Source of the DNA: Acinetobacter sp. ANC 4648
GTDB lineage: Bacteria; Pseudomonadota; Gammaproteobacteria; Pseudomonadales; Moraxellaceae
NCBI RefSeq assembly: GCF_002135345.1
Contig: NZ_NEGI01000006.1
Location: 167,492 to 231,491, forward strand
DNA length: 64,000 nucleotides
Direction of reading: 5' to 3'
Shown: positions 20,741 through 32,481 of the stretch, piece after piece
Layout of the letters: each line of letters opens with the position of its first letter
Numbering within the stretch: the first letter of the stretch is position 1
Notes under the pieces: model-generated
Told to the model about the DNA's origin: nothing
Database searches by the model: none
What the model saw: only the letters and a program-made list of their open reading frames with translations
Made by a program: the position numbers and the translations under genes

Positions 20741-21904
20741 TAATTGCTCTGAAACATTATTCAGATAAGTCTCTTCTTTCATGTCTAATGGCCAAGGATA
20801 TTCCTGATTGGGACGAATACCTTGCCCATCAATCATTAATCCATTCGGCGTATAATAATGCGATACAGTCATTTGTAAGGCCGCGCCATTGGCTAAAGGA
20901 AAGAGCTTTTGTACCACCCCTTTACCATAGCTTTTCTCCCCCATAATCCAAGCACGCTTATGATCTTTCATCGCTGCAGTAAAAACCTCAGCTGCAGATG
21001 CTGAACGTCCATTAATGAGAATACCCAGCTTTAAATTTGGAAAGTCATCTCCTGGTAAAGCCTGAAATTGCTGATCCCCTTCAGAGCGGCTTTGGGTCGA
21101 AACAATACGGCCTTGACTTAAAAATAAATCAGCAGTTTCTACCGCAGCAGACAATAATCCTCCAGGATTATTTCTTAAATCAATCAAAACGGCTTTTACT
21201 TTATTTGAATTATATTCTTCCAATAATCTTTTGACTTCATTCGCGGTGTCTTGTTGAAATACTTTTATTTTTAAAACAAGCACTTGGTTGTGTAATAACT
21301 CAGCTTCAATATCTGCCACATCTAATTTTTTATTACGTACAATAGTAATTACAGGACTTTTAGAATTGAGCTGTAATTGAAAGTTTGAACCAATCGAACC
21401 ATGTAATAAATCATCGACTTGTTCTTTATTTAAATTCTTCAGTTCTTGATTATCAATTTTAAAAATTGTAAAACCATTTTTTAAACCCAGTTGATAAGAA
21501 TCGGAGTTTTCGTTCAAATTTTTAATTTGCCATTGATGTGCATGAGTATCATAGCTCACATCAAAATCAGCGGTGGCTAAATCGCCTTCGGTATATTGTA
21601 ATAATTGCTTATATTCTTCTTGCGTTAAATAACGAGAATAACGATCTAACCCCCCAACTAAGCCTTTAATCGCTTGTAAAAATAGGACATCATCCGACTT
21701 TTCTTCAACATAGTTATCTTTAACTGTGCCATAAATCTGCACAAATTGTTGGATCGCTTCAATCGGCACTTCTGCAATACGCTGTTCTTCGATCACTTCA
21801 TCAAAATCGAGTGCCGCAGAAGCTTTTTCTGCAGCCCAGACTGAATGACCTCCACTTGTAAGCAACCCTGTTAACACAGCAATATATTTCCAAGTTTGAG
21901 CCAT
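20723..21904 (-). CDS. S41 family C-terminal processing peptidase
   Basis: This is a periplasmic serine/lysine protease of the CtpA/Prc type that trims or degrades proteins from their C-termini. The 393 residues start with a signal peptide (cleavage probably after VWA, about residue 24). A PDZ domain covers about 115-190 (SYQLGLKNGFTI), and the S41 catalytic domain follows with the Ser in NGRSASAAEVF and Lys in GEKSYGKGVV. It is shorter than Prc and of CtpA size. It starts 26 bases after gpmI, an arrangement (gpmI then ctp) also seen in pseudomonads, so one transcript is likely. Confidence 0.9.
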   Translation of the reverse strand: MAQTWKYIAVLTGLLTSGGHSVWAAEKASAALDFDEVIEEQRIAEVPIEAIQQFVQIYGTVKDNYVEEKSDDVLFLQAIKGLVGGLDRYSRYLTQEEYKQLLQYTEGDLATADFDVSYDTHAHQWQIKNLNENSDSYQLGLKNGFTIFKIDNQELKNLNKEQVDDLLHGSIGSNFQLQLNSKSPVITIVRNKKLDVADIEAELLHNQVLVLKIKVFQQDTANEVKRLLEEYNSNKVKAVLIDLRNNPGGLLSAAVETADLFLSQGRIVSTQSRSEGDQQFQALPGDDFPNLKLGILINGRSASAAEVFTAAMKDHKRAWIMGEKSYGKGVVQKLFPLANGAALQMTVSHYYTPNGLMIDGQGIRPNQEYPWPLDMKEETYLNNVSEQLLRHKE

Positions 21905-21930
21905 TCATTCACCTATTTGAGAGACGTATT

Positions 21931-23478
21931 TTATGCTTTAAGTGTAATCAGATTATGCCCTTGCATATCTTCTGGAATAGGCAACTGCATTAGACTAAGT
22001 AAAGTCGGAGCGACATCAGCCAACACGCCACCTTCAGCAATTGTTGCCGAAGTCGGCCCCACATAGATAAACGGAACTAGCTCTGTAGTATGCTGTGTAT
22101 GTACTTGTCCACTGACATAATCTTGCATTTGTTCCACATTACCATGATCAGCCGTGATTAACATATGCCCGTGGTTTGCCATCACTGCTTCATATAAACG
22201 TCCTAAGCAGGTATCGACAGCTTCCACCGCTTTTACCGCGGCATCAAACACCCCTGTATGCCCGACCATATCCCCATTAGCATAGTTCACCACCAACAAG
22301 TCGAATTCACCTGAATTCACGGCTTTAACCAACTCATCCGTGACTTCATATGCACTCATTTCTGGCTTTAAATCATAGGTTGCAACATTCGGCGATGGAA
22401 TTAAAATACGTTTCTCACCCGAATATTCATCCTCACGACCACCGCTAAAGAAGAAGGTCACATGCGCATATTTTTCAGTTTCAGCAATACGCAATTGTGT
22501 TTTACCTAAATTTGATAAATATTCACCAATTGAGTTTTTCAATCCATCTGGCATATACGCCACGGCAGCATCAATCGTGGCTTGATAGCGCGTCAACATC
22601 ACAAATTTAGATAAATTTGGTACTACTTTACGTTCAAAACCTGCAAAATCTTTTTCAACAAAGGCTTTAGTAATTTCACGGGCACGATCTGCGCGAAAAT
22701 TCATAAATACAACACTGTCGCCATCTTGAATTTTAGCGATTTCACCAATCCGTGTCGCTTTGACAAATTCATCATTTTCCGCTGCTGCATAGGCTTGTTC
22801 CAAGCCTTCAACAGCAGAAGATACGACACGTACTGCTTCACCTTCAGTGAGTAAACGATAGGCTTGCTCAACACGATCCCAACGATTGTCACGATCCATC
22901 GCAAAATAACGACCAATCATCGTGGCAATGCGACCTTGATTTGGATATTGCGCAAAGATTGCATCTAATTTTTCTAAAGAAGGTTGTGCGCTACGAGGTG
23001 GCGTATCACGACCATCGAGGAATGCATGTAAATATACGGTTGCTCCACGTTTCAATGCCAGCTCACACATCGCAATAATCTGATCTTGATGAGAATGTAC
23101 ACCACCTGCAGACAACAAACCCATAATATGTACAGCGCCATTCGCTGCTTTGGCTTTTTCTACCGCATCAATCAATACTTCATGTTCAAAAAAAGCACCA
23201 GTCCGGATATCTTTGGTAATTCGAGTGAAGTCTTGATACAACACACGACCTGCACCAAGATTCATGTGCCCTACTTCTGAATTGCCCATTTGGCCATCAG
23301 GTAAGCCGACATCTTCGCCTGAACCTGAAATTAAACTATGCGGATGCTTAAGTTGTATTGCCGTTAAATTCGGTGTTTTTGCTGCAAGAAAGGCATTGTC
23401 CTTGACCGCTTCACGATGACCCACACCATCCATAATCACCAATACGTGAGGGATTTTGCCAGCAGTTGCATCCGTCAT
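21931..23478 (-). CDS. gpmI: 2,3-bisphosphoglycerate-independent phosphoglycerate mutase
   Basis: GpmI interconverts 3- and 2-phosphoglycerate in glycolysis and gluconeogenesis, using two Mn ions and a phosphoserine intermediate. The product is 515 residues, as usual. Alkaline-phosphatase superfamily motifs are visible: VIMDGVG with metal Asp near residue 17, the catalytic Ser in [23 protein letters not shown], and the C-terminal metal site in [11 protein letters not shown]. It is first in a likely unit with the downstream S41 protease. Confidence 0.97.
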   Translation of the reverse strand: MTDATAGKIPHVLVIMDGVGHREAVKDNAFLAAKTPNLTAIQLKHPHSLISGSGEDVGLPDGQMGNSEVGHMNLGAGRVLYQDFTRITKDIRTGAFFEHEVLIDAVEKAKAANGAVHIMGLLSAGGVHSHQDQIIAMCELALKRGATVYLHAFLDGRDTPPRSAQPSLEKLDAIFAQYPNQGRIATMIGRYFAMDRDNRWDRVEQAYRLLTEGEAVRVVSSAVEGLEQAYAAAENDEFVKATRIGEIAKIQDGDSVVFMNFRADRAREITKAFVEKDFAGFERKVVPNLSKFVMLTRYQATIDAAVAYMPDGLKNSIGEYLSNLGKTQLRIAETEKYAHVTFFFSGGREDEYSGEKRILIPSPNVATYDLKPEMSAYEVTDELVKAVNSGEFDLLVVNYANGDMVGHTGVFDAAVKAVEAVDTCLGRLYEAVMANHGHMLITADHGNVEQMQDYVSGQVHTQHTTELVPFIYVGPTSATIAEGGVLADVAPTLLSLMQLPIPEDMQGHNLITLKA

Positions 23479-23596
23479 AATTTACACTCTTTTCTGTTTA
23501 CAAATTCATCGCAATATCTTACCGCTTTTCTGCGTAAGACTCTATTCCAACTGGATGACATCAAGTGATCCAGTCAATTTCAACGCTATATTTGGT

Positions 23597-24667
23597 TTAT
23601 TTCGCTCGATGTAGCAAATAACTACCAGCAATCAACATTAGTCCAATCGGTACAAAAACAAACCACGCTGGCGAAGGTGAATAAACCAAACTTGCATAAC
23701 CTAAAAAGTCTTGCAAATAGTAAAAACCTAAGCCCACAAATAAAGCGATTACTAAGCGGAAACCCATGGATTGTTGTCGTAATGGCCCAAAAACAAATGA
23801 ACAAGCCACCAAAACTAAAACCAATAATGCAAATGGCGAACCTGCTTTTTGCCAAAAAGCTAATTGATAGGTTTTGGGCACTTGGCTATATTCATTCATA
23901 TAGCGCATAAAACCGACCAGTTGACTTGGTGCTAAATCTTCAGGATCAATCGTCACCATATGGACATATTTAGGTTTTAAGGCCAAAGCTAAATTTTGTT
24001 GCGGGCTTTGCACTAATTCAGCATTCCCTTGAGCCAAAACATTCATTTGAGTGGTATCTGTCAATTTCCACTGCCCATCTTGAATAAATTGGCCTTGTTC
24101 GGCATTTAATAATGATTTAAGACGATAATCAGAATCAAAATCGATGACTTGAACTTGCTTTAAATTGCCTTGTGAATTGGCATAATTAATATAAATAAAA
24201 CGCTGACCTTCGCGTGTCCAGTACCCTTTGACTTCGCCTAACGCCGCAATACTATGATTGCTTTTGACACTTTTTGCCTGTTCAGTGGTATAGGGAATCA
24301 CCCACTCAGTTAAAGCAAAGGAAAAAACGACCAGAAGTAAAGCTGGTCGCATCACCCAACTGACAATCCGCCATAAACTGACGCCAGCTGAACGCATCAC
24401 AATCAATTCACTATTTGAAGCTAAAGCACCTAAACCCAGTACAGCACCAATCAGTGCCGCAATTGGCAAGATAAGATTTAAATAATATGGCGCTCCAAGC
24501 ATGACAAATTTAAATGCTTGCCATGCTCCATAGCCTTGCTTTAATGAGCCTAACTCACCTAAATAAGTAAATAAAACCTGTAACACTGCCAAAACTAACA
24601 TGGCACCGCACATCGCAAGCGCAGTGGTTTGAGTCACATGTTTGGCTAAAATTTTACGTGCTAACAT
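23597..24667 (-). CDS. lptG: LPS export ABC transporter permease LptG
   Basis: LptG is one of two permeases of the LptB2FG complex that extracts lipopolysaccharide (here lipooligosaccharide) from the inner membrane. It is 356 residues, with three predicted N-terminal membrane segments, a large periplasmic beta-jellyroll region (about 130-265) and three C-terminal segments. NSELIVMRSAGVSLWRI is the coupling-helix region. Its start overlaps the lptF stop by one base (TAATG), so the pair is translationally coupled. lptB is not in the window, as is usual. Confidence 0.95.
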   Translation of the reverse strand: MLARKILAKHVTQTTALAMCGAMLVLAVLQVLFTYLGELGSLKQGYGAWQAFKFVMLGAPYYLNLILPIAALIGAVLGLGALASNSELIVMRSAGVSLWRIVSWVMRPALLLVVFSFALTEWVIPYTTEQAKSVKSNHSIAALGEVKGYWTREGQRFIYINYANSQGNLKQVQVIDFDSDYRLKSLLNAEQGQFIQDGQWKLTDTTQMNVLAQGNAELVQSPQQNLALALKPKYVHMVTIDPEDLAPSQLVGFMRYMNEYSQVPKTYQLAFWQKAGSPFALLVLVLVACSFVFGPLRQQSMGFRLVIALFVGLGFYYLQDFLGYASLVYSPSPAWFVFVPIGLMLIAGSYLLHRAK

Positions 24668-25767
24668 TATGATCTCACCCGCTTAATCTGGTTCTTAATT
24701 TTTGGTGCTAGTTTTTGTTTTCTAGAAAAAAGTGCCGCGGCAATCAGATAAAAAATTAACACGGCAGGATAAGCCCAAATCCCCATTTCCTCTTTACTAA
24801 CCCGAGTTTTAATCGCCATTAAAGCCACAATTAAACTGGCAAAAATCATCAATGCTGGGAATAGTTTTAAATAACGGCCCTGTCGTGGCGTCACTTCTGA
24901 AAGTGCGACAGCCAATGCTAATGCCACAAAAATAGTAAATGGTACAAAAATTCGCCAACCCAACTCACTGGCGACGACTGGGTCCTCACGGGTTTGCCAT
25001 ACATTTAAAAATGGTAAAGCCTCTACTTCGGTGCTTTCAAATTTAGCTTCTTTGTCACTTTCTAAACGGAGCCGATACGATTGAAATTCAATTTGTGTGT
25101 ACTTTGCTGTGCCTGGAAAAATTTCATAGCGTCGACCCTGTATGAGATCGACTACACTAGCAGTATCATTGGCAACTTCAACCCGTGTGGCTTCTTTGGC
25201 CAAAATCATTGCATCGGGCTTGTCTGCTGTTGCAGCACGCTGATAAAAAAAGATATCTTTTAAATTCTTACGATCATCTGATAAAGATCCTGCATAAATC
25301 GTATAAGCACCTGATGAGATAAACTCTTTTGGTCGGACTAAATCAAAGCCTGTACGAATCGCTTGAGTCGAAGTCAGTTGATAATACTGACGTAATCCCC
25401 ATGGTGAAATCCACATCATCAATGCCATTTGTAGAATTAAATAGACAATCGCTACAGGGATCAATAAACGTGCAATTCGATGCTTACTAATACCGCTACT
25501 GTTAAAAATTGCCATTTCATGATCGACGTAGAGGCGACCAAAAACCAACATTAACCCAATAAAAAAGCCCAGTGGAAGAATCAAAGTTAAAAATTCAGGT
25601 AATCGATAGCCAATAATGCTAAACAAAATACTGACATCTAAACGGCCTTGTGCAGCAACCCCAAAATATTTGATCAAACGCCCACCCATCATGATCAGTG
25701 TAAGGATCGTAATCACAACCAGAGAGGTCGACACCACTTGTTTAACAAGGTAACGTCTTATAATCAA
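24667..25767 (-). CDS. lptF: LPS export ABC transporter permease LptF
   Basis: LptF is the partner permease of LptG. Its 366 residues have the same layout: N-terminal membrane segments, a periplasmic domain (about 130-270) and C-terminal membrane segments. The N-terminus MIIRRYLVKQVV and the coupling-helix region EMAIFNSSGISKHRI are typical. It is the first gene of the lptFG pair and is divergent from pepA across about 140 bases, a linkage conserved in many gamma-proteobacteria. Confidence 0.95.
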   Translation of the reverse strand: MIIRRYLVKQVVSTSLVVITILTLIMMGGRLIKYFGVAAQGRLDVSILFSIIGYRLPEFLTLILPLGFFIGLMLVFGRLYVDHEMAIFNSSGISKHRIARLLIPVAIVYLILQMALMMWISPWGLRQYYQLTSTQAIRTGFDLVRPKEFISSGAYTIYAGSLSDDRKNLKDIFFYQRAATADKPDAMILAKEATRVEVANDTASVVDLIQGRRYEIFPGTAKYTQIEFQSYRLRLESDKEAKFESTEVEALPFLNVWQTREDPVVASELGWRIFVPFTIFVALALAVALSEVTPRQGRYLKLFPALMIFASLIVALMAIKTRVSKEEMGIWAYPAVLIFYLIAAALFSRKQKLAPKIKNQIKRVRS

Positions 25768-25891
25768 AGTAAGCTTCCAAAATTGGGTGAAGTAAACAAG
25801 AGTAGTTTACTCGAATATTAAAAATATAAAACCATATTGAAATTCTATCATTGCGAGTGGTTCAATGGTTTAATGACTCAAATCGTCTTAA

Positions 25892-27758
<1,867 letters not shown>

Positions 27759-27811
27759 TTTTTAGAACATGTATATATTGTTAAAACTATGTATTTAAAA
27801 GGAGATGCGTG

Positions 27812-28435
27812 GTGGCATTAAATGTTGGTCAAGATTTTAAAAAGCGTTGGTTAGATGCGCCTGAAGCTGTGCGCCAATCTTTTTTTGATGACCTGAATCG
27901 CATCTGTGACCTTTTTAACGCTGAATCTAATCTTCAGCATTGGCTCGATAATGATCTGCGTGCCATGCAAGTTTCACAATTAAAAGTTGAACAAGCCTAC
28001 GCCGATTTAAAAGCACAATTGATTGAAAATGCTCGAATTCGTAAACAATTAGCACTTGAAAACTCACTTGCAGAAAAGCGTGCGCGACAAGCAGCATATA
28101 ATCTACAATTGCAACAAGATGAAATTAAACAGTTCGAAACATACAACCTATCTCTTATCGCTTTAGGACAAAAAATTGACTCTGAAACTGCAGAATATTG
28201 TAGTCGCTTTCATAAAAATCCAGAATTTCCTGCGATTGATTATGCAACTGGTCAACTCAGAGTTAAAGATACAGAGATGATGTCTGAGCTTGAAAGTGTC
28301 CGTCTGCGCTTAGAGTTAGAAGCAGAAACTTTAATTGAACAAACGCTACAAATTTTTCGTGAGAAATTACAAACTGCTGCACAAGAAGAAATCACTTATA
28401 TCTTAAAGCATTCAACATTTTCAGCAAAAAAATAA
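27812..28435 (+). CDS. Uncharacterised coiled-coil protein after holC
   Basis: I do not recognise a named family. The product is 207 residues, soluble and rich in Gln, Glu, Leu and Ala. Heptad-like helices run from about residue 55 to 115 and again from about 150 to 195. There is no signal peptide or membrane segment. Two adjacent GTG codons could start it; AAAAGGAG at 27797-27804 is better spaced for the second (27812; product MALNVGQDF). It lies 53 bases after holC and is followed by a terminator, so it may share the pepA-holC transcript. Its function is unknown. Confidence 0.8.
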   Translation: MALNVGQDFKKRWLDAPEAVRQSFFDDLNRICDLFNAESNLQHWLDNDLRAMQVSQLKVEQAYADLKAQLIENARIRKQLALENSLAEKRARQAAYNLQLQQDEIKQFETYNLSLIALGQKIDSETAEYCSRFHKNPEFPAIDYATGQLRVKDTEMMSELESVRLRLELEAETLIEQTLQIFREKLQTAAQEEITYILKHSTFSAKK

Positions 28436-28671
28436 AAGAATCTCATTTTCAGACTGCATACATCAGTTGACTTAAATGATAATACTCTATTGGGATAAAA
28501 TGAATGATCTCAGGATAAGCCCCAATATTCGCTGAATATTTTTTTAATTTATATCTCTCTGACCAATCAGAACTGGAAATATCCTTACTGCATCTACCAA
28601 GTTCCGAAAATATTTTGAGTAATTAAATGCACTTCACTCAATAAACATTATCATAAAATGATTCAAGCATT

Positions 28672-28696
28672 AAAAAAGCCCATTATTGGGCTTTTT
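28672..28696. terminator. Terminator between the coiled-coil gene and dedA
   Basis: AAAAAAGCCCA, a short loop and TGGGCTTTTT form a compact hairpin with A and T runs. It lies between convergent genes, nearer dedA. The preceding 230 bases (28436-28671) hold nothing I can name. Confidence 0.85.
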
Positions 28697-28726
28697 ATTC
28701 TATTCACAGATTAAATACTTAAACTA

Positions 28727-29272
28727 CTAAAATTGATTCAATAGTGCTGAGAATAAATTCCCCGCACCATAACCAATAGCTAACAGTAAACTAATCCAAA
28801 TCCATCCACCCAGTACGTTATAAAACATAAAGCTCATCAAATTCATATAACCTGAACCTGCAGCAAACGGCGCAAAAGAACGTACAAAGGGAATAAAACG
28901 TGCAATTAAAATCGTTTTTCCACCATGTCGGTCGAAATAAGCATTGGTCTTGGCAACATATTCAGGCTTAAACCAGCGTGAATGTTCATTAAAATACTTC
29001 AAACCCAGAATACGGCCCGAGTAAAAGTTAACCATATAACCTAATACTGAGGCAATAAAAAGCGATACCCCCATATAGTGTAAATGTATCAGTTCAGTGG
29101 TTGAACACAAAGCTCCTATCGCAATCAGTAAGCTATCACCAGGAAGAAAAAACATAAAAACAAAGCCCGTCTCTGCAAAAATAATCAGAAACAAAATGGC
29201 ATAAATCCATAAACCATAATTCTCAAGTAAGACTGGTAGCAATTGTTCAAGATGTAATAAAAAATCAATCAA
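28727..29272 (-). CDS. DedA family membrane protein
   Basis: This is an inner-membrane protein of the DedA/VTT group, proposed to help undecaprenyl phosphate or phospholipid recycling and membrane energetics. At 181 residues it is slightly shorter than E. coli YqjA/DedA (about 200-220). Visible features are an N-terminal hydrophobic segment, the FFLPGDSLLIAIGAL region, the family basic motif RFIPFVRSFAPFAAG (with the essential Arg residues) and a C-terminal WISLLLAIGYGAG segment. It seems to be a single-gene unit. The exact substrate cannot be told. Confidence 0.9.
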   Translation of the reverse strand: MIDFLLHLEQLLPVLLENYGLWIYAILFLIIFAETGFVFMFFLPGDSLLIAIGALCSTTELIHLHYMGVSLFIASVLGYMVNFYSGRILGLKYFNEHSRWFKPEYVAKTNAYFDRHGGKTILIARFIPFVRSFAPFAAGSGYMNLMSFMFYNVLGGWIWISLLLAIGYGAGNLFSALLNQF

Positions 29273-29369
29273 TACCTTGCTCTCTCGTTCATTTTTTTCA
29301 TCGAAATAATCTGCTATAACAAATACATTACTATGAAAAAAGCTTTTAAAATAAGGTTATTTTTTTATT

Positions 29370-30029
29370 TTATTTCAAAAAACCATTGGCTGCTAAAAAT
29401 GCCATACTGAGTTTTGATTCCGCTTTAGGTTCAGCGGCTTTATCACCCAATAGTAAACGCTCAATGTAACGCGCGAGTATATCCACTTCCAAATTAACTT
29501 GAGCGCCCACCTTCCATGTACCAATATTGGTTCGTTCAGCAGTATGCGGAATGAGGTTTAAACTTAAAATATTTCCACGTAAATAATTGATGGTTAAACT
29601 AATGCCATCAACAGTGACTGAACCTTTCTCTGCTAAATATTTCGCAATTTCAACTGGTGCAGTCACTTCAAAATACAAAGAACGTGCATCGGAACGTGCT
29701 ACAGTGATTTCACCCACTGCATCGACATGGCCACTGACAATGTGCCCACCAAAACGTGTGGTTGGCAACATTGCTTTTTCGACATTCACTGCTTGCCCAA
29801 CTTTCCAGTTCGCTAAGGTTGAGCGACTCAAGCTTTCTCGTGAAACATCAGCTGCGTACCAATTTTCGCCCCAGTCAATCACCGTTAAACAAATACCATT
29901 GGTGGCAATTGAGTCACCCAAATGGACATCAGACAAATCTAAATTGGTATGAATACGTAAACGTACATCTCCGCCTACACTTTGTAAGCTTTCAACTTTA
30001 CCTAAACTTTCAATAATGCCTGTGAACAT
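29370..30029 (-). CDS. ribE: Riboflavin synthase alpha chain
   Basis: This enzyme dismutates two 6,7-dimethyl-8-ribityllumazine molecules to riboflavin. Its 219 residues form two tandem lumazine-binding barrels: the first begins MFTGIIESLG, and the second is near 98-190 and includes VTVDGISLTIN. GHVDAVG marks the junction. It lies 20 bases after the adenine methyltransferase and is last in the nrdR-ribD-methyltransferase-ribE row. The C-terminal tail of about 20 residues beyond the second barrel is unremarkable. Confidence 0.95.
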   Translation of the reverse strand: MFTGIIESLGKVESLQSVGGDVRLRIHTNLDLSDVHLGDSIATNGICLTVIDWGENWYAADVSRESLSRSTLANWKVGQAVNVEKAMLPTTRFGGHIVSGHVDAVGEITVARSDARSLYFEVTAPVEIAKYLAEKGSVTVDGISLTINYLRGNILSLNLIPHTAERTNIGTWKVGAQVNLEVDILARYIERLLLGDKAAEPKAESKLSMAFLAANGFLK

Positions 30030-30049
30030 AAGCTAAATCTCGTATTATT

Positions 30050-31348
30050 TTACCACAATGCCAATTGTGTACTGGCACCCGACGTATCGACACCACCCAA
30101 TTCTGCAAAATGATAAAGCTGTCCTAATAATTGTCTTAAAGGTGGTCCTGATTTCGCATGTGTATCCGTAATCACAATGAACTCTAATACACGTGCACGC
30201 TCAGACTGACGTTGCTTACTAACACGATAACGTGGCACGTCTTGGGTTAACAATGTTACTTTGCCACGCTCTAAATTCGCTTTTAGTAAATCTTGAGCTG
30301 CAATATTACCATCTGTAGAATAACTGGTCAGAATATAACGTGCATTAATCGTCGACAATAATTTTTCATAGGCTTCTTGCGCGTACTTAGACGAATTATA
30401 TGAACTAGGACGTTCTTTACGCCAAGCTCGATCGATTCCGCTTTTAAAGCCTTTGGTATCTGGTGTTGGTAAATCAACTTGATCCCAGAGGGTCAATGAG
30501 TTCAACACATGATAATTACTGCTATAAGCATGCTGATTATATGGGGGATCTAGATAGGCAACATCGACCTCAAAGGTACTCATTTGATTAGCCAGATGTT
30601 GGGCATCCACACACCACATTTCTGCCATCGGCGTTTTGGGTTTAGTATCACCCACTGCAGAAAAACGGCTGGGAGATAACCACAGTAAAGATTCAATCCG
30701 CTCTAAAGCAGTTTGCGTTCTACCGCCCCAACCATGATGAAAACTTTTAAAGACACCACTGGTATTACTCACGAAGCTCGCTGAATAGAGTAACGGAGCC
30801 AGCAAGGCACTCATTTCAACATCATCGATTGCACCCTGCGCCTGCCAAGTGGCAATTTGCTGACGAATTGCATCAATTCGCATCCCATTTCGTCGTTTAA
30901 AGAACAATCGATCACGACTAGGATCATAGATTTCATCATTACGTGGACACAAATTATGTGTCACCCAACCTTTCACTTCAGGTAGACGATTCAAATAATC
31001 AATGGCTTTTTGATAGCCACCCAACTCTTTAAATGCAGGTGCTTCAGTACAGGCTAAAATTGCATGATTCAAAGCATGACTATACGGTTCCCAGTCATTA
31101 GCAATCACACGATAACCATTCTGTCGCGCTAAACGAGAGACCACACCACTGCCTGCAAAAAAATCGGCAAAAATCGGGGCACGTTTACTACCTGTATTTA
31201 AAGTGCCTGTAATCTCAAGTGCTTCTAAAATCAGGTGCAGTAATCGGCGTTTATTCCCTAAATAGGGCACAAGCTGGTTAAACAGATACTCATCCGTCGT
31301 ACGCGCAGCATGACGACGTTTGTGATAAACCAAAGACTCTGGATTCAT
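30050..31348 (-). CDS. aamA: Solitary adenine-specific DNA methyltransferase (AamA-like)
   Basis: This is a class D12-type N6-adenine DNA methyltransferase of 432 residues. The N-terminal motif is LVPYLGNKRRLL (family PYxGxK). The SAM-binding motif I is FADFFAGSGVVSRLA, and motif IV is LDPPYNQHAY (about residue 270). The start overlaps the ribD stop by 4 bases (ATGA), so it is coupled to riboflavin genes. No restriction endonuclease is adjacent, so it is an orphan enzyme with probable epigenetic or genome-marking roles. From memory, an orphan methyltransferase AamA of A. baumannii, reported to act on GAATTC, matches this type; orthology here is inferred, and specificity cannot be read from sequence. 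Confidence 0.85.
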   Translation of the reverse strand: MNPESLVYHKRRHAARTTDEYLFNQLVPYLGNKRRLLHLILEALEITGTLNTGSKRAPIFADFFAGSGVVSRLARQNGYRVIANDWEPYSHALNHAILACTEAPAFKELGGYQKAIDYLNRLPEVKGWVTHNLCPRNDEIYDPSRDRLFFKRRNGMRIDAIRQQIATWQAQGAIDDVEMSALLAPLLYSASFVSNTSGVFKSFHHGWGGRTQTALERIESLLWLSPSRFSAVGDTKPKTPMAEMWCVDAQHLANQMSTFEVDVAYLDPPYNQHAYSSNYHVLNSLTLWDQVDLPTPDTKGFKSGIDRAWRKERPSSYNSSKYAQEAYEKLLSTINARYILTSYSTDGNIAAQDLLKANLERGKVTLLTQDVPRYRVSKQRQSERARVLEFIVITDTHAKSGPPLRQLLGQLYHFAELGGVDTSGASTQLALW

Positions 31349-32442
31349 ACTTTCTCTTGCGAAGGGATTAAGCTTAAGCGAAGATCATTCCCCATTTGGG
31401 TAACATCTTCTAGCTTAAAACGGAGTTGTTCTGCCATGCTTGTAAATTCAGCATTGAACATGGCTCGTGCTGATTGACCTAAAAATGTCGGTGCAATATA
31501 ACTAATCATTTCATCGACCAAGTGTTCCTGCAAAAATGCAGTTGCAAGCGTAGCACCCGCTTCGATCAACACATCATAAATATGAAAGTCTTTTAAGGTA
31601 CATAATAAATCGCTTAAAGACTGTACTTCTAATTGTACCACGCCTAAGTGTGCAAGTTCCGGACGAAATGGCCCCATTACCATCACGCTTTCAGGCACAG
31701 CTAAGATTTTTGCATCTAAAGGTAGCTGGCCTTGACGATCTAAAACCACTCGTTGTGGCTGTACAACCATCTCAAGATCAGTATCTGGTAATTGACGCAC
31801 ATTCAACTGACAATCATCTGCTAATACGGTATTAATGCCAGTAATTACAGCACCCGAAATCGCACGCCAATGTTGCACATCCTGCCGAGCTTCAACACCC
31901 GTAATCCATTTTGATTCACCTGAAGCCATCGCCGTACGGCCATCTAAGCTAGATGCAACTTTTAAACGCACATAAGGCATCCCTGTTGCCATAGCTTTTA
32001 AAAAGCCTTGATTCAGTTTTTTAGCATCTGCTTCACAAATACCCACTTCAACGACAATACCAGCATCTTTTAGAATCTGAATACCTTTGCCTGCGACCAA
32101 TGGATTTGGATCAACACAAGCCACCACGACTCTTGCAATCCCAGCCTCAACCAGACCTTTCACACACGGTGGTGTCCGTCCATAATGAGCGCAGGGCTCT
32201 AAAGTCACATAAGCCGTTGCACCTTGGGCATTTTCACCCGCAGCCTGTAAAGCAAAAACCTCAGCATGAGCTTGTCCTGCTTTAGGATGAAAACCTTTAC
32301 CTACCAATTGACCATCTTTAACAATCACACAACCAACATTTGGATTAGGTCGGGTGGAATACTGTCCCAATTTTGCAAGTGCAATCGCTTTTTGCATCCA
32401 GATCTGGTCTGATAGGATGCTGTCTTGATTTAATCTAGACAT
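31345..32442 (-). CDS. ribD: Bifunctional riboflavin deaminase/reductase RibD
   Basis: RibD catalyses the second and third steps of riboflavin synthesis: deamination of the pyrimidine, then NADPH-dependent reduction of the ribosyl group. The 365 residues have an N-terminal zinc deaminase domain with HAEVFAL and PCAHYGRTPPC (zinc His/Cys/Cys with catalytic Glu). The C-terminal reductase domain (about 145-360) includes SLDGRTAM and a nucleotide-binding region with IEAGATLATAF. It follows nrdR by 39 bases and overlaps the methyltransferase by 4. Confidence 0.95.
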   Translation of the reverse strand: MSRLNQDSILSDQIWMQKAIALAKLGQYSTRPNPNVGCVIVKDGQLVGKGFHPKAGQAHAEVFALQAAGENAQGATAYVTLEPCAHYGRTPPCVKGLVEAGIARVVVACVDPNPLVAGKGIQILKDAGIVVEVGICEADAKKLNQGFLKAMATGMPYVRLKVASSLDGRTAMASGESKWITGVEARQDVQHWRAISGAVITGINTVLADDCQLNVRQLPDTDLEMVVQPQRVVLDRQGQLPLDAKILAVPESVMVMGPFRPELAHLGVVQLEVQSLSDLLCTLKDFHIYDVLIEAGATLATAFLQEHLVDEMISYIAPTFLGQSARAMFNAEFTSMAEQLRFKLEDVTQMGNDLRLSLIPSQEKV

Positions 32443-32481
32443 AGTCTTCCTAGAAGATAATATTTGAGATGTTGTAATACT

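Noticed and set aside
30050..31348. A restriction-modification system or defence island around the methyltransferase
   Set aside because: The neighbours are ribD, ribE and nrdR, all housekeeping. No endonuclease, specificity subunit or mobile gene is present, so it is an orphan enzyme.
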